NCBI RefSeq assembly: GCF_024756255.1
Contig: NZ_JANUHB010000003.1
Location: 310,001-374,000, forward strand
Source of the DNA: Massilia agilis
GTDB lineage: Bacteria > Pseudomonadota > Gammaproteobacteria > Burkholderiales > Burkholderiaceae_D
Direction of reading: 5' to 3'
Length of the DNA: 64,000 nucleotides
Position 1 is the first letter of the stretch; each line of letters opens with the position of its first letter. Under the pieces are notes generated by a model. The model had not been told where the DNA came from. It ran no database searches and saw only the letters and a list, made by a program, of their open reading frames with translations. A program made the translations under genes and the position numbers. Positions 1-8,112 of the stretch are shown piece after piece.

Positions 1-497
1 TTCGAAGGCATCGGTGGCGGCGAACACCTCGTAGCCCGGCGTGTACAGGCGCCCGGCGAGGATCGCGCCGAACGGCGTGATCATGCCGATCATCGAGGTG
101 CGGTCGAACAACGCCTTCTGGAAGTTGACTGCCGGCCCGCCCGGCGGCTGGGTGGCGGTACGCACCGCCTGCAGCACCGCCGGCGGGAAGTTCTCCATGC
201 CGTGCGTCAGGAACAATCCCTGGTTTTCGTTAAGCAGGGTCGGCCACTGGGTGCCGGTGTCGAGCTCGACCCGGGCCTCGAGATTGAACACGGCCTTGTA
301 GCCGCGCCCCAGTTCCTCGCTGCCCTTGAAGCCCAGGCGCGAGCCGTCCTCGCCCCCGCTGATGACCTTGGTCGGCCCGCCGCGCTGCCACATGATGCCG
401 GCGTCGGCGACGCCGTAGATCTGGATGTTGTCCTGGGCCAGGGCCGGGCCGCAGCAACATGCGGCGAGCGGGACGGCCAGAAGAGTCTTGTTCATTG
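1..497 (-). CDS. Gram-negative porin, N-terminal part (runs off the left edge)
   Basis: Outer-membrane general porin of the Burkholderiales trimeric type, forming a 16-strand barrel for passive diffusion of small solutes. About 165 residues lie in the window and the rest is beyond base 1. The first 20 residues form a signal peptide ending in PALA before QDNIQIYGVADAG, the usual first strand of these porins, followed by SRLGFKGSEELG, the conserved second strand. The ATG at 497 is preceded by GGGGGA; an in-frame ATG just upstream meets an immediate stop. It lies downstream of another porin on the same strand but is separated by a strong hairpin, so it is probably transcribed separately. The central insertion (NENQGLFLTHGME...) is unlike the neighbour, so this is a diverged paralogue rather than a recent duplicate. 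Confidence 0.88.
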
Positions 498-622
498 CAT
501 CCCCCAATCAGTTGTCCATGAAACTGCTTGCCGCCGCCCGGCCGATCCTTCGGGCAACCTGTCCAGCCAACTGCAGCACACCGAACGAGCCGGTTGCGCA
601 AATCACACAGGGCCCAGAAGTG

Positions 623-658
623 GCAAGGGCGGGCACGGTTTCCCGTGCCCGCCCTTGC
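623..658 (-). terminator. Perfect 16-bp hairpin behind the porin gene
   Basis: A GCAAGGGCGGGCACGG arm (623-638) and its exact complement (643-658) flank a 4-nt loop. It lies 64 bp past the stop of the porin at 722-1786, read on the minus strand. There is no U-tract on either strand, so it may be a stabilising 3' end or a weak terminator rather than a textbook intrinsic terminator. Confidence 0.6.
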
Positions 659-721
659 GGTGGTGTTGCTTGCCGGGGGTAAGGCTAGCCAGCGGCTAGC
701 CGAACGGCCCCTGTCGTCAAC

Positions 722-1786
722 TTAGAACGAGTGGTTCACGCCCACGTCGTAGTGGTTGACGGTCGACGGATTGGCCAGCAGGCCGGCTGCCGTCGTGATG
801 TCCTTCTTGCGCGAAGCGTCCACGTACAGGTAGGTACGCTTGGACAGGCTGTACTCGTAGCCCAGCGAGAACTGCTTGGTCTTGGCAGCGCCGTCCGGAT
901 GCTTCTGGCCGTAGCCGGCCAGGACTTTGCCCGGGCCCATGGCGTAGGTTGCGCCCAGCACCCATGCCTTGGTGCGCGGGTTGAACGCAGCGGTGTGGCC
1001 GCGGTCCTGGCGGGTGTAGGTTGCCATCAGCTTCAGGTCTTGCACCGGAGCGATGATGCCGCCCAGGGTCCAGACCTTGGTCTCGATCGCGTTGCGCTCA
1101 TAGCCGAACATGGCCGATGCCGGGCCGTTGTTGTAGGTGGCCGACAGCGAGAACGGGTTGGCCGAGGCTTCGGCGCCAACCGGGTATTGCGGTGCAGCGG
1201 CGGTGCCGTTGCCGACGATGGCGGTGGCCAGGCCGGTGTTTTCCTTGGTGGCGACAGCGGCGTTCACCTGGAAGCCGCCCCACAGGTTGGCCGGCGAGTT
1301 GTACCAGAAGGCGTTCGACCAGCGGTTGTTGCCCGAACCAGCCGGATCCAGCGGAGCCGAGTTGTAGCCAGCGACGGTCAGGTCGGTGTAGAAGCCGGCC
1401 GGGGTCGGCAGCGAGTGCCACGGCTCGTAGGCGCCGACGGTTTCCTGGTACGGGGTCAGGCCACGGCCGATGCGGACCATACCGAAGTCGCCTTGCAGGC
1501 CGACGCGGCTCTGGCCCTGGAACAGCGGACGGTTGGCGACTTCAACGGTGCCGGTGTCCGGCTCGTAGCGGATTTCCAGTTGGAACAGTGCTTTCAGGCC
1601 GTTGCCCAGCTCTTCGGTGCCTTTGAAGCCCAGGGTGTTGGCGGCGCGCTTGCCGATGTTCAGGGTCTGGCCGGTGCGCTTGATGAAGCCCGCATCGACG
1701 GTACCGTAGATCTGCACTGCGGTTTGCGCGTGTGCCACGCCGGCGAACGCGCCAAACAGCGCCACTGCCATCAGTGATTTTTTCAT
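722..1786 (-). CDS. Gram-negative porin (trimeric, OmpC/Omp32 type)
   Basis: Complete 354-residue outer-membrane porin. A 20-residue signal peptide (MKKSLMAVALFGAFAGVAHA) is followed by the first strand QTAVQIYGTVDAGF and the conserved NTLGFKGTEELGNG. The C-terminus ends in a beta-strand with terminal Phe (VGVNHSF), the signal recognised by the BAM complex. Length fits the family (about 350-380). By family it forms a diffusion pore; substrate selectivity cannot be read from sequence. Upstream on its own strand is a 430-bp intergenic stretch, giving room for a regulated promoter, as is common for major porins. A strong hairpin follows the stop. The second porin, at the left edge, lies downstream in the same direction. 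Confidence 0.95.
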   Translation of the reverse strand: MKKSLMAVALFGAFAGVAHAQTAVQIYGTVDAGFIKRTGQTLNIGKRAANTLGFKGTEELGNGLKALFQLEIRYEPDTGTVEVANRPLFQGQSRVGLQGDFGMVRIGRGLTPYQETVGAYEPWHSLPTPAGFYTDLTVAGYNSAPLDPAGSGNNRWSNAFWYNSPANLWGGFQVNAAVATKENTGLATAIVGNGTAAAPQYPVGAEASANPFSLSATYNNGPASAMFGYERNAIETKVWTLGGIIAPVQDLKLMATYTRQDRGHTAAFNPRTKAWVLGATYAMGPGKVLAGYGQKHPDGAAKTKQFSLGYEYSLSKRTYLYVDASRKKDITTAAGLLANPSTVNHYDVGVNHSF

Positions 1787-2216
1787 TTATTCGGATCCTT
1801 TTTCTAAAGTGAAACGCAAAAACTTGGGGGGCGTTGAGACATGGGGTTGCTGAACGCTTGGGTGTCTGAACCTTAAATGCTTAACGCGTCAAGATTGTTG
1901 GATTAGTCAATTATGAGCCTTGCACTTGGTGGAAAGCCAATAAATCCAATTGTGCTGTTGTATTTTCGAAACGCATCACTATGGTGCAAACTGGGCTGCT
2001 GTGCTTGGTTTTGGCGCGCGCAGGCCCGTGGCGCCGGCCTGTGCGCACCGCTTTGGGGTTTGTGCGAAATCAAGCGCGGTCGGGTTCGAATCGAATCGCG
2101 CGCAGGGCTGGCTTAGACTTTGGCCCAACAAAAAAGCGCTCGCACCGGCCTGCCTCTATTTATATATTGGTAACTTTGCCGGGGGCGCAGGTCCCACTGA
2201 CAAGCGAGTTGAACCG
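1787..2216. other. 430-bp divergent intergenic region
   Basis: A non-coding gap between the minus-strand porin and the plus-strand Sel1 gene. It is clearly richer in A+T than its surroundings, as expected for a promoter region. On the plus strand an AT-rich stretch (TATTTATATATTGG, 2157-2170) sits about 50 bp before the Sel1 start and could be a -10 region. On the minus strand TTGACT and TTGACG occur near 1890-1912 upstream of the porin, but no convincing -10 is correctly spaced. No RNA gene or repeat was recognised. Confidence 0.4.
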
Positions 2217-3788
2217 ATGGCAAATCGTGAAGAACTGGCGATCATCCGCAGCGCGCGGGCCGGCCACGCGTCGGCGCAGCTGGAGCTGGGCAAGCTCTAC
2301 CTGTTCGGCAGCGCCGGCCTGCCCAAGAGCCTGCCCACCGCACTGCACTGGCTCGACCGCGCCGCGCAGCAGGACTGTGCCGAGGCCTGGCAGCTGATCG
2401 GAACCCATATCCCGCTCGAGCTGGCGCAGCAAAGTGCGCGCCCGGTCGCGGCCTGGTACGAGCGCGCCTGGGAAGATGGCAACCTGCGCGCCGCCCTGGT
2501 CTATGCCCAGCTGGTGCTGGGGCAGGGGAACGCCCCGCGCACCGGCCCGCGCGACAAGGCCGTGCGCGCTCTGGAACAGGCCGCCCAGGGCGGTTTTGCC
2601 GAAGCGCAATGGCTGCTGGCGCGCCAGCATGGCGTGGCCGAGGCCGCCGTGGCGTCCGACCCGGCGCCGGCCCCCGCGCCCGCCAGCGTGGCGCCGCCCG
2701 CGCAGCGCTGGCTGCGGCGCGCGGCCGAAAGCGGGGTTGCCGAGGCGCGCTTTGCGCTGCTGGAGCAAGACTGGGAGCAGGGCCAGCAGGGCGCCTACCT
2801 CGAACGGGCGCTGCCGCTGGCGCGCGCGCTGGTGCAGGCGGCCGAGGCGCGCGGCCGCGCCGGCCCGCGCCTGGCGCCCGACGAAGTCCGGCTGCTGTCG
2901 CGCTGCGCCCGGCTGGCCGCATCAAGCACCGGGGCGCACGATCTTCCCGCTGCCGAACTGCAACGCTTCTGGGAACTGGCCGCGGCCGAGCACGACCGGC
3001 ACGCCCAGCTGGCCATGGGCCTGTGGTACGCGCGCATGCAGGTGGACGGCAAGCGGGTTGGCGCGGGCGCCGGTTCGGCCAACTTCAAGAAGGCGATCCG
3101 CTGGCTGACCCTGGCCGGGGAGCAGGGCCTGGCCGAGGCCTGGTACGCACTGTCGCGCATTTACGTCAAACCGGAATTTTCCCAACGCAACGTTGCGGAC
3201 GCGCAAAAATATCTGGAACGGGCGGCCGAGATGGGGTACCGGGCGGCGCAGCTCGAGTGCGGCCTGTCGGCCTGGCGCGCGCGCCGCGAAAACGAAAACA
3301 ACGACGTGCGCGCGGTGTACTGGCTGCAAAAGGCGGCGGCCCAGGGCTGTGCCGAGGCGGACGCCGCGTTGCGCAAGATCGCGCCGCGGCCCGACCTGCC
3401 GGCCTACACCGAAACCGGCCAGCTGGCCGCGGCCGCGCCCGGCCTTGCGGCAACCCATCCACTGCTGGCGGCCCGGCTGGAACTGGCGGCACTGTTTCGC
3501 CTCAGCCGTGCCGAGACCTTGCTGCTGGACGTGAAGGCGGCTGACCGCGGGCACTGCCTGGTGGTGGATATTCGCGCCAGCTACGGGCGCAGCAAGCGCC
3601 GGCTGGTGGCGATCGAAACGGCGCCCGAACGGCAGGCGCTGGACCGCATCGTGCGGGTCTTCGACAACATCGACTGCGGCCCAAGCGGGCCGGAAGGAAA
3701 CTACCGGCAGCGTCTGTACCGGCTGCGCACCTTGCTCGGCGCGCCGGCGGCCGAGGGCGAGGGGCTGGACTATGGCATCGCCGCCTGA
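2217..3788 (+). CDS. Sel1-like (TPR) repeat protein
   Basis: A 523-residue protein built largely of Sel1-like repeats, helical pairs of about 36 residues with the AxxxLG.LY..G and A..WL..AA..G signatures. Examples are SAQLELGKLYLFG near residue 18, TALHWLDRAAQQDCAEAW near 40, and FKKAIRWLTLAGEQGLAEAW near 290. Such solenoids are protein-protein scaffolds. The last 90-100 residues leave the repeat pattern: ARLELAALFRLSRAETLLLDVKA begins a predicted alpha/beta segment I do not recognise. No signal peptide is visible, so it is probably cytoplasmic. The ATG at 2217 was preferred over longer upstream starts because the added residues are low-complexity and lie in AT-rich intergenic DNA. It runs convergently towards dapF. 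Partner and pathway are unknown. Confidence 0.8.
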   Translation: MANREELAIIRSARAGHASAQLELGKLYLFGSAGLPKSLPTALHWLDRAAQQDCAEAWQLIGTHIPLELAQQSARPVAAWYERAWEDGNLRAALVYAQLVLGQGNAPRTGPRDKAVRALEQAAQGGFAEAQWLLARQHGVAEAAVASDPAPAPAPASVAPPAQRWLRRAAESGVAEARFALLEQDWEQGQQGAYLERALPLARALVQAAEARGRAGPRLAPDEVRLLSRCARLAASSTGAHDLPAAELQRFWELAAAEHDRHAQLAMGLWYARMQVDGKRVGAGAGSANFKKAIRWLTLAGEQGLAEAWYALSRIYVKPEFSQRNVADAQKYLERAAEMGYRAAQLECGLSAWRARRENENNDVRAVYWLQKAAAQGCAEADAALRKIAPRPDLPAYTETGQLAAAAPGLAATHPLLAARLELAALFRLSRAETLLLDVKAADRGHCLVVDIRASYGRSKRRLVAIETAPERQALDRIVRVFDNIDCGPSGPEGNYRQRLYRLRTLLGAPAAEGEGLDYGIAA

Positions 3789-3858
3789 GCGCGGCAGCGG
3801 GGCAAACCCGGCGGCCGGCGTCCTTCCTCCAGCCGGCGCCGGGTCCGCCGGGGCCCGG

Positions 3859-4722
3859 TCAGATTTCGATCTCGCCTTCGAAGACCGTGACCGCCGGGCC
3901 GCTCAGGTACACCGGCTGCCCGTCGCCGGCCCAGGCGATCGACAGCTCGCCGCCGCGCGCCGACACCCGCACCGGCGAGTCGAGCAGGCCGCGCCGGATG
4001 CCGGCCACGACCGCCGCGCAGGAACCGGTGCCGCAAGCCAGCGTTTCGCCGGCGCCGCGCTCGAACACGCGCAGGCGAATGTGGTGGCGGTCCACCACCT
4101 GCATGTAGCCGGCGTTCACGCGCTTGGGAAAGCGCGGGTGGTGTTCGATCAGCGGCCCGGTGTCGGCCACCGGCGCGCTGTCCACGTCGTCCACCACCTG
4201 CACCGCATGCGGATTGCCCATCGAGACCACCGACACCAGCACTTCTTGCTCCGCGCCGCCCACCGTCAGCGCCAGCGGCCACAGGGTGTCGCCCCCTTGC
4301 GGGCGGCCGGCAAGGCCAGTGCTGTCGAACGGCACCTCGGCCGGGTCGAGGCGCGGCGCGCCCATGTCCACCGTCACGTTGCCGTCCTCTTCCAGGCGCG
4401 GCGCAATCACGCCCGACATGGTCTCGACACGGATGCTGCGCTCGCGCGTGAGTCCCTTGTCCACCACAAAGCGCACGAAGGCGCGCGAGCCGTTGCCGCA
4501 CTGTTCCACTTCGCCGCCGTCGTTGTTGAAGATGCGGTAGCGGAAATCGATGCCCGGGCTGCTGGCGCGCTCGACCACCAGGATCTGGTCCGCGCCCACG
4601 CCGAAGCGGCGGTCGGCCAGGCGGCGCCACTCTTCCGGGCCAAAGTCGATGTGCTGGTTGATCGCGTCGATCACGACGAAATCGTTGCCGGCGCCGTGCA
4701 TTTTGGTGAACTTGAGTTTCAT
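3859..4722 (-). CDS. dapF: Diaminopimelate epimerase
   Basis: Converts LL- to meso-diaminopimelate in lysine and peptidoglycan synthesis, using two cysteines as general acid and base without cofactor. The 287-residue length matches the family. The N-terminus [16 protein letters not shown] is diagnostic. The first catalytic Cys is C75 in EQCGNGSR and the second is in [13 protein letters not shown] near residue 225. It begins 3 bp after the stop of the upstream acyltransferase gene, so it is the last gene of a three-gene minus-strand operon of two LpxL-type acyltransferases and dapF, facing metK. All three serve the cell envelope (lipid A and murein precursors). Confidence 0.97.
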   Translation of the reverse strand: MKLKFTKMHGAGNDFVVIDAINQHIDFGPEEWRRLADRRFGVGADQILVVERASSPGIDFRYRIFNNDGGEVEQCGNGSRAFVRFVVDKGLTRERSIRVETMSGVIAPRLEEDGNVTVDMGAPRLDPAEVPFDSTGLAGRPQGGDTLWPLALTVGGAEQEVLVSVVSMGNPHAVQVVDDVDSAPVADTGPLIEHHPRFPKRVNAGYMQVVDRHHIRLRVFERGAGETLACGTGSCAAVVAGIRRGLLDSPVRVSARGGELSIAWAGDGQPVYLSGPAVTVFEGEIEI

Positions 4723-4725
4723 TTG

Positions 4726-5592
4726 TCAGAGATCGTAGAGCGAAGGCTCGCCCGGCGGGCGCGTCTTGTAGCGTTTGTGGGTCCAGAAATATTCCGACGG
4801 CGCCTCGCGCACGCGCTCCTCGATGAAAGCGTTCATGCGGCGGGTCGCCTCCAGGATGTCGTCGCCCGGGTAATTTTCCCACTTCGGATAGAACACCACG
4901 CGCCAGCCCTTGTAATTGGGCAGGAAGGTGGCCACCACCGGGATCACCTTGGCGCCGGTCGTGGCGGCCAGGCGCGGCAGCGCGGTCAGCGTCGCGGCCG
5001 GCACGCCGAAGAAGGGCACGAAGGCGGCGTCCTTTTCGCCGAAGTCCATGTCCGGCAGCATGAAGTAGGGCAGCCCGTCGCGCAGCGCGCGCAGGATCGG
5101 CTTGATGCCCTCGTTGCGCGTGATCAGGCGTACCGGGCCCCAGCGCTCGCGCCCGCGGCGCAGCAGCGCGTCGAAGGTCTTGTTCTTCTGCGGCACATAG
5201 ATGGTGGAAACGGGAATGACGCGCGAGGCCACGCCGGCCACGTCCAGGCACACGAAGTGCGGGCACAGCAGGATGGTGGGGCCGCTTTCCATCTCGGCCT
5301 GCGGCACTGCCGGCTCGATATGGATCAGGCGGCGCAGGCGCTCGGCCGGCGCCCACCACAGCAGCGAGCGTTCGAAGATGCTGCGCGCGTAGTTCTGGAA
5401 GTGCTTGTGCGCGATCGCGCGGCGCTCCTTTTCCGACAGCTCCGGCATCGCCAGCCGCAAATTGGTCAGCGTGATCTTGCGGCGCTTGGGGATCATGACG
5501 TACATCAGGCTGCCCACGGCCTCGCCGAAGCGTCCCAGGATGGGCAGCGGCAGGAAGTGCAGCAGCCACATGAAGAGAATCAAGAGCCTCAT
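4726..5592 (-). CDS. LpxL-type lysophospholipid/lipid A acyltransferase (copy 2 of operon)
   Basis: A 288-residue member of the LpxL/LpxM late acyltransferase family, which transfers acyl chains from acyl-ACP to lipid A precursors at the inner face of the cytoplasmic membrane. An N-terminal hydrophobic anchor (residues 1-20) is followed by the catalytic HX4D motif H112-FVCL-D117. Later come GIKPILRALRDG and LPDMDFGEKDAAFVPFFG, matching the family's substrate-site block. Its ATG overlaps the stop of the preceding paralogue by 4 nt (ATGA), so the two are translationally coupled. The two copies are diverged, suggesting different acyl positions or chain lengths; lipid A secondary acylation is inferred from family and pairing. 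Confidence 0.88.
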   Translation of the reverse strand: MRLLILFMWLLHFLPLPILGRFGEAVGSLMYVMIPKRRKITLTNLRLAMPELSEKERRAIAHKHFQNYARSIFERSLLWWAPAERLRRLIHIEPAVPQAEMESGPTILLCPHFVCLDVAGVASRVIPVSTIYVPQKNKTFDALLRRGRERWGPVRLITRNEGIKPILRALRDGLPYFMLPDMDFGEKDAAFVPFFGVPAATLTALPRLAATTGAKVIPVVATFLPNYKGWRVVFYPKWENYPGDDILEATRRMNAFIEERVREAPSEYFWTHKRYKTRPPGEPSLYDL

Positions 5593-6440
5593 GCGACCGC
5601 CTCCGATTCCGGTGCGGCCACGCCCTGCGGCTGCTTGTAGCGGTTGTAGCTCCAGAAATACTGGGCCGGGCAGCGCGCGATCAGCCGTTCCATCGCCTGG
5701 TTGATCGCCGCGGCCTGCTGCGCCGGCGTACCGGACAGGTCGCCCTCGAACGGGAAGAAGCGGATCACGTAGCCCCGGCCGTGCGGCAGGCGCTCGGCGT
5801 AGGTGAGCAGGATGTCGGCCTTGCCCAACTGTGCGAGCTTGGCCGGCAGCGTCATGGTATAAGCGGGGCGTCCGAAGAACGGCGCCCACACGCCTTCGCC
5901 TTCCTGCGGCACCTGGTCGGGCAGGATGCCGACCGGCTCGCCGCTGCGCAGGCACTTGACCAGCATCCGCACCCCGGACAGGTTGGCCGGCGCCAGGTGC
6001 AGGTTCTGGCGCGCGCGCGCACCCTCGACCAGCGGCTTCAAGGCCGCCTTGCGCGGCGGGCGGTACATCACGGTGAGCGAAATGTCGCGCGCCACGCGCT
6101 GCGCGGTGAGCTCGAAGCAGCCCAGGTGCGGGGTCAGGAACACGATGCCGCGCCCGGCATCGAGGGTGTTGCGCACGATGTCGTAGTTTTCCACCGTGAT
6201 GTGGCGTGCCACCCGCTCCGGATCGGCGCACCAGGCAAACGCCAGTTCGGTGATCGCCTTGCCGGATTCGGCCACGGCCGCATGCAGGTGCTCGCCGTAG
6301 CCGGCCTGTTCAAGATTGCCGCGCAGGCGCCGCCGATGCGAGGGAGAAACGAGATACACCAGCCAGCCCAGCGCCGACCCGAGGGTGTGTAGCACAGGCA
6401 GTGGCAGGTAGGAAATGACGCGGAATAAGAAAACAAGCAT
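5589..6440 (-). CDS. LpxL-type lysophospholipid/lipid A acyltransferase (first gene of operon)
   Basis: A 283-residue LpxL/LpxM-family acyltransferase. The N-terminal membrane anchor MLVFLFRVISYLPLPVL is followed by the catalytic HX4E motif H105-LGCF-E110. GILPDQVPQEGEGVWAPFFG (near residue 195) corresponds to the conserved substrate-binding block, and the C-terminus carries the QYFWSYNRYK signature. I chose the ATG at 6440; a GTG at 6488 would add 16 residues that do not look like the family's start. It is the first gene of the operon with the second acyltransferase and dapF, divergent from metK, with the metK leader in the 185-bp gap between them. Confidence 0.88.
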   Translation of the reverse strand: MLVFLFRVISYLPLPVLHTLGSALGWLVYLVSPSHRRRLRGNLEQAGYGEHLHAAVAESGKAITELAFAWCADPERVARHITVENYDIVRNTLDAGRGIVFLTPHLGCFELTAQRVARDISLTVMYRPPRKAALKPLVEGARARQNLHLAPANLSGVRMLVKCLRSGEPVGILPDQVPQEGEGVWAPFFGRPAYTMTLPAKLAQLGKADILLTYAERLPHGRGYVIRFFPFEGDLSGTPAQQAAAINQAMERLIARCPAQYFWSYNRYKQPQGVAAPESEAVA

Positions 6441-6475
6441 TCGATTGATCGAGGTACAAGCGCGAGCAGGCCACC

Positions 6476-6503
6476 TCAACAAAATCACAAAAGAGCGTAA
6501 AAT
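6476..6503 (+). promoter_or_regulatory. Possible sigma70 promoter of metK
   Basis: TCAACA (6476-6481) and TAAAAT (6498-6503) are separated by 16 bp. The -10 is close to consensus and the -35 is weak. Transcription would begin near 6510, just before the riboswitch-like leader, which supports the assignment. Confidence 0.4.
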
Positions 6504-6517
6504 ACCACTTCCAGCAG

Positions 6518-6574
6518 GATCCGCGGAGTTAATGACAACTTGCGAAGCGGAATATAAATCTCGCTAAAGCGTCG
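6518..6574 (+). promoter_or_regulatory. SAM-II-like riboswitch candidate in the metK leader
   Basis: The leader contains the ordered landmarks of the SAM-II aptamer. A short P1 stem, TCCGC (6520-6524) with GCGGA (6547-6551), encloses a loop carrying GTTAA and CTTGC. It is followed by ATAAAT (6553-6558) and CGCTAAA (6562-6568), the AU-rich segment and GCUAAA box that bind SAM in the class. The conserved loop-to-tail pseudoknot is only partly supported: GCGA (6542-6545) with TCGC (6561-6564), and TGAC (6533-6536) with GTCG (6571-6574). metK makes SAM, so feedback repression is logical. SAM-II is best known in alphaproteobacteria. Judged from memory of the consensus. Confidence 0.55.
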
Positions 6575-6602
6575 CAGGCACCTGTTGCTGCGGCATGTTT
6601 TT
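6571..6602 (+). terminator. Intrinsic terminator-like hairpin in the metK leader
   Basis: GTCGCAG (6571-6577) pairs with CTGCGGC (6588-6594) through seven pairs including one G-U. It is followed by ATGTTTTTATTG, a U-tract, and lies 24 bp before the metK start. A competing antiterminator can form: CTTGCGA (6539-6545) is fully complementary, with one G-U, to TCGCAGG (6572-6578), which contains most of the terminator's 5' arm. This is the usual layout of a transcriptional off-switch. Confidence 0.6.
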
Positions 6603-6625
6603 ATTGAACAGTAACTGGAGCCTCA

Positions 6626-7792
6626 ATGTCCAACGAATTCCTCTTCACCTCCGAATCCGTCTCGGAAGGCCATCCCGACAAGGTCGCGGACCAGATTTCC
6701 GACGCCATCCTCGACGCCATCCTCGAGCAGGACCCGCGCGCGCGCGTGGCGGCCGAAACGCTGTGCAACACCGGCCTGGTGGTGCTGGCGGGCGAAATCA
6801 CCACCCACGCCAACGTCGATTATATTCACGTCGCGCGCAACACCATCAAGCGCATCGGCTACGACAACACCGACTACGGCATCGATTACAAGGGCTGCGC
6901 GGTGCTGGTGGCCTATGACAAGCAGTCGCCCGACATCGCCCAGGGCGTGGACGAAGGCGCGGGCCTGGACCTGGACCAGGGCGCCGGCGACCAGGGCCTG
7001 ATGTTCGGCTACGCCTGCGACGAGACGGCCGAGCTGATGCCCGCCGCCATCCACTACGCGCACCGCCTGGTCGAGCGCCAGTCGCAGCTGCGCAAGGATG
7101 GCCGCCTGCCGTGGCTGCGCCCGGACGCCAAGTCGCAGGTCACGCTGCGCTACGTCAACGGCCGCCCGGTCGCGGTGGACACCGTGGTGCTCTCGACCCA
7201 GCACGCGCCGGACGTGACCCATTCGCAGATCGAAGAGGCGGTGATCGAAGAGATCATCAAGCCGGTGTTGCCGCGCGAGTGGCTGGGTGGCACCCGCTAC
7301 CTGGTCAACCCGACCGGCCGCTTCGTCATCGGCGGCCCGCAGGGCGACTGTGGCCTGACCGGCCGCAAGATCATCGTTGACACCTACGGCGGCGCCGCGC
7401 CGCACGGCGGTGGCGCGTTCTCGGGCAAGGACCCGTCCAAGGTGGACCGCTCGGCCGCCTATGCGGCGCGTTACGTGGCCAAGAACATCGTGGCGGCGGG
7501 CCTGGCGCGCCAGTGCCAGGTGCAGGTCAGCTACGCGATCGGCGTGGCCAAGCCGATCAACATCACCGTGTACACCGAAGGCACCGGCGTCATTTCGGAC
7601 GAGAAGATCGCCCAGCTGGTGATGGAGCACTTCGACCTGCGCCCGAAAGGCATCGTGCAGATGCTCGACCTGCTGCGCCCGATCTACACCAAGTCGGCCG
7701 CCTACGGCCACTTTGGCCGCGAAGAGCCCGAGTTCACCTGGGAGCGCACCGACAAGGCCGCGCTGCTGCGTGCCGAGGCTGGCCTCTCGTAA
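6626..7792 (+). CDS. metK: S-adenosylmethionine synthetase
   Basis: Makes SAM from methionine and ATP, releasing phosphate and pyrophosphate; cytoplasmic tetramer. The 388-residue length matches E. coli MetK (384). Visible signatures are [12 protein letters not shown] near residue 12 (ATP and Mg binding), [12 protein letters not shown] near 115 (family signature 1) and [16 protein letters not shown] near 255 (P-loop-like signature 2). It is the first gene of a methyl-cycle group with ahcY, a small membrane protein and metF on the same strand. The leader carries a SAM-II-like aptamer and terminator, suggesting repression by its own product. A REP cluster and a separate SAH riboswitch lie between metK and ahcY, so the two are independently controlled. 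Confidence 0.98.
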   Translation: MSNEFLFTSESVSEGHPDKVADQISDAILDAILEQDPRARVAAETLCNTGLVVLAGEITTHANVDYIHVARNTIKRIGYDNTDYGIDYKGCAVLVAYDKQSPDIAQGVDEGAGLDLDQGAGDQGLMFGYACDETAELMPAAIHYAHRLVERQSQLRKDGRLPWLRPDAKSQVTLRYVNGRPVAVDTVVLSTQHAPDVTHSQIEEAVIEEIIKPVLPREWLGGTRYLVNPTGRFVIGGPQGDCGLTGRKIIVDTYGGAAPHGGGAFSGKDPSKVDRSAAYAARYVAKNIVAAGLARQCQVQVSYAIGVAKPINITVYTEGTGVISDEKIAQLVMEHFDLRPKGIVQMLDLLRPIYTKSAAYGHFGREEPEFTWERTDKAALLRAEAGLS

Positions 7793-7796
7793 GCCG

Positions 7797-7970
7797 CGTC
7801 GTCCCGGCGCATCCTCGGCGGCCCCGCCGGGACCCATGCTGAGCCCGCTGTGTGATATCAATTGAGCCGTCGTCCCCGCGCAGGCGGGGACCCATAGACC
7901 GCTTGCCCTTGCAGAAGAATGCGCGGGCCACATAAGTTCAGCATGGGTCCCCGCCTGCGCGGGGACGACG
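7797..7970. repeat. REP/BIME-like repeat cluster between metK and ahcY
   Basis: Three half-units of the dispersed palindromic repeat lie together. A degenerate half occurs at 7797-7837 (CGTCGTCCCGGCG...CGCCGGGACCCATG). An inverted pair follows at 7868-7894 and 7943-7970, with cores CGTCGTCCCCGCGCAGGCGG and its complement. Each half folds into its own hairpin and the pair can form a long cruciform. In BIMEs of other proteobacteria such elements stabilise mRNA 3' ends or bind gyrase or IHF. Here the cluster fills most of the 320-bp gap before the ahcY riboswitch. Confidence 0.85.
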
Positions 7971-8014
7971 TAGTTTGGTAGCCCGACCAGCCACCTCGTG
8001 CTAAACTAACCAAT

Positions 8015-8081
8015 TCCGAGGAGCGTTGCGACGAAGTTCCCCACTTCGCCAGGCTCGGATACTCACCAACCGCGCTCACGT
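8015..8081 (+). promoter_or_regulatory. SAH riboswitch (ahcY motif)
   Basis: The aptamer senses S-adenosylhomocysteine and raises ahcY expression. The helices are visible. P1 is CCGAG (8016-8020) with CTCGG (8054-8058). P2 is CGAAGT (8032-8037) with ACTTCG (8043-8048) and a 5-nt loop. A long-range helix pairs GAGCG (8021-8025) with CGCTC (8073-8077). The near-invariant strings CCGAGGAGCGTTGC and GCCAGGCTCGG match the class as known from Ralstonia and Pseudomonas. It lies 32 nt before the ahcY start, with AAGGAGGG (8101-8108) as Shine-Dalgarno. Confidence 0.9.
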
Positions 8082-8112
8082 TACTTTTTTCAACCATTGA
8101 AAGGAGGGCGTG

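Noticed and set aside
3772..5640. 622-codon plus-strand frame over dapF and the acyltransferase genes
   Set aside because: The minus-strand genes carry catalytic motifs and operon overlaps; the plus-strand product is His/Arg/Ala-rich without domains.
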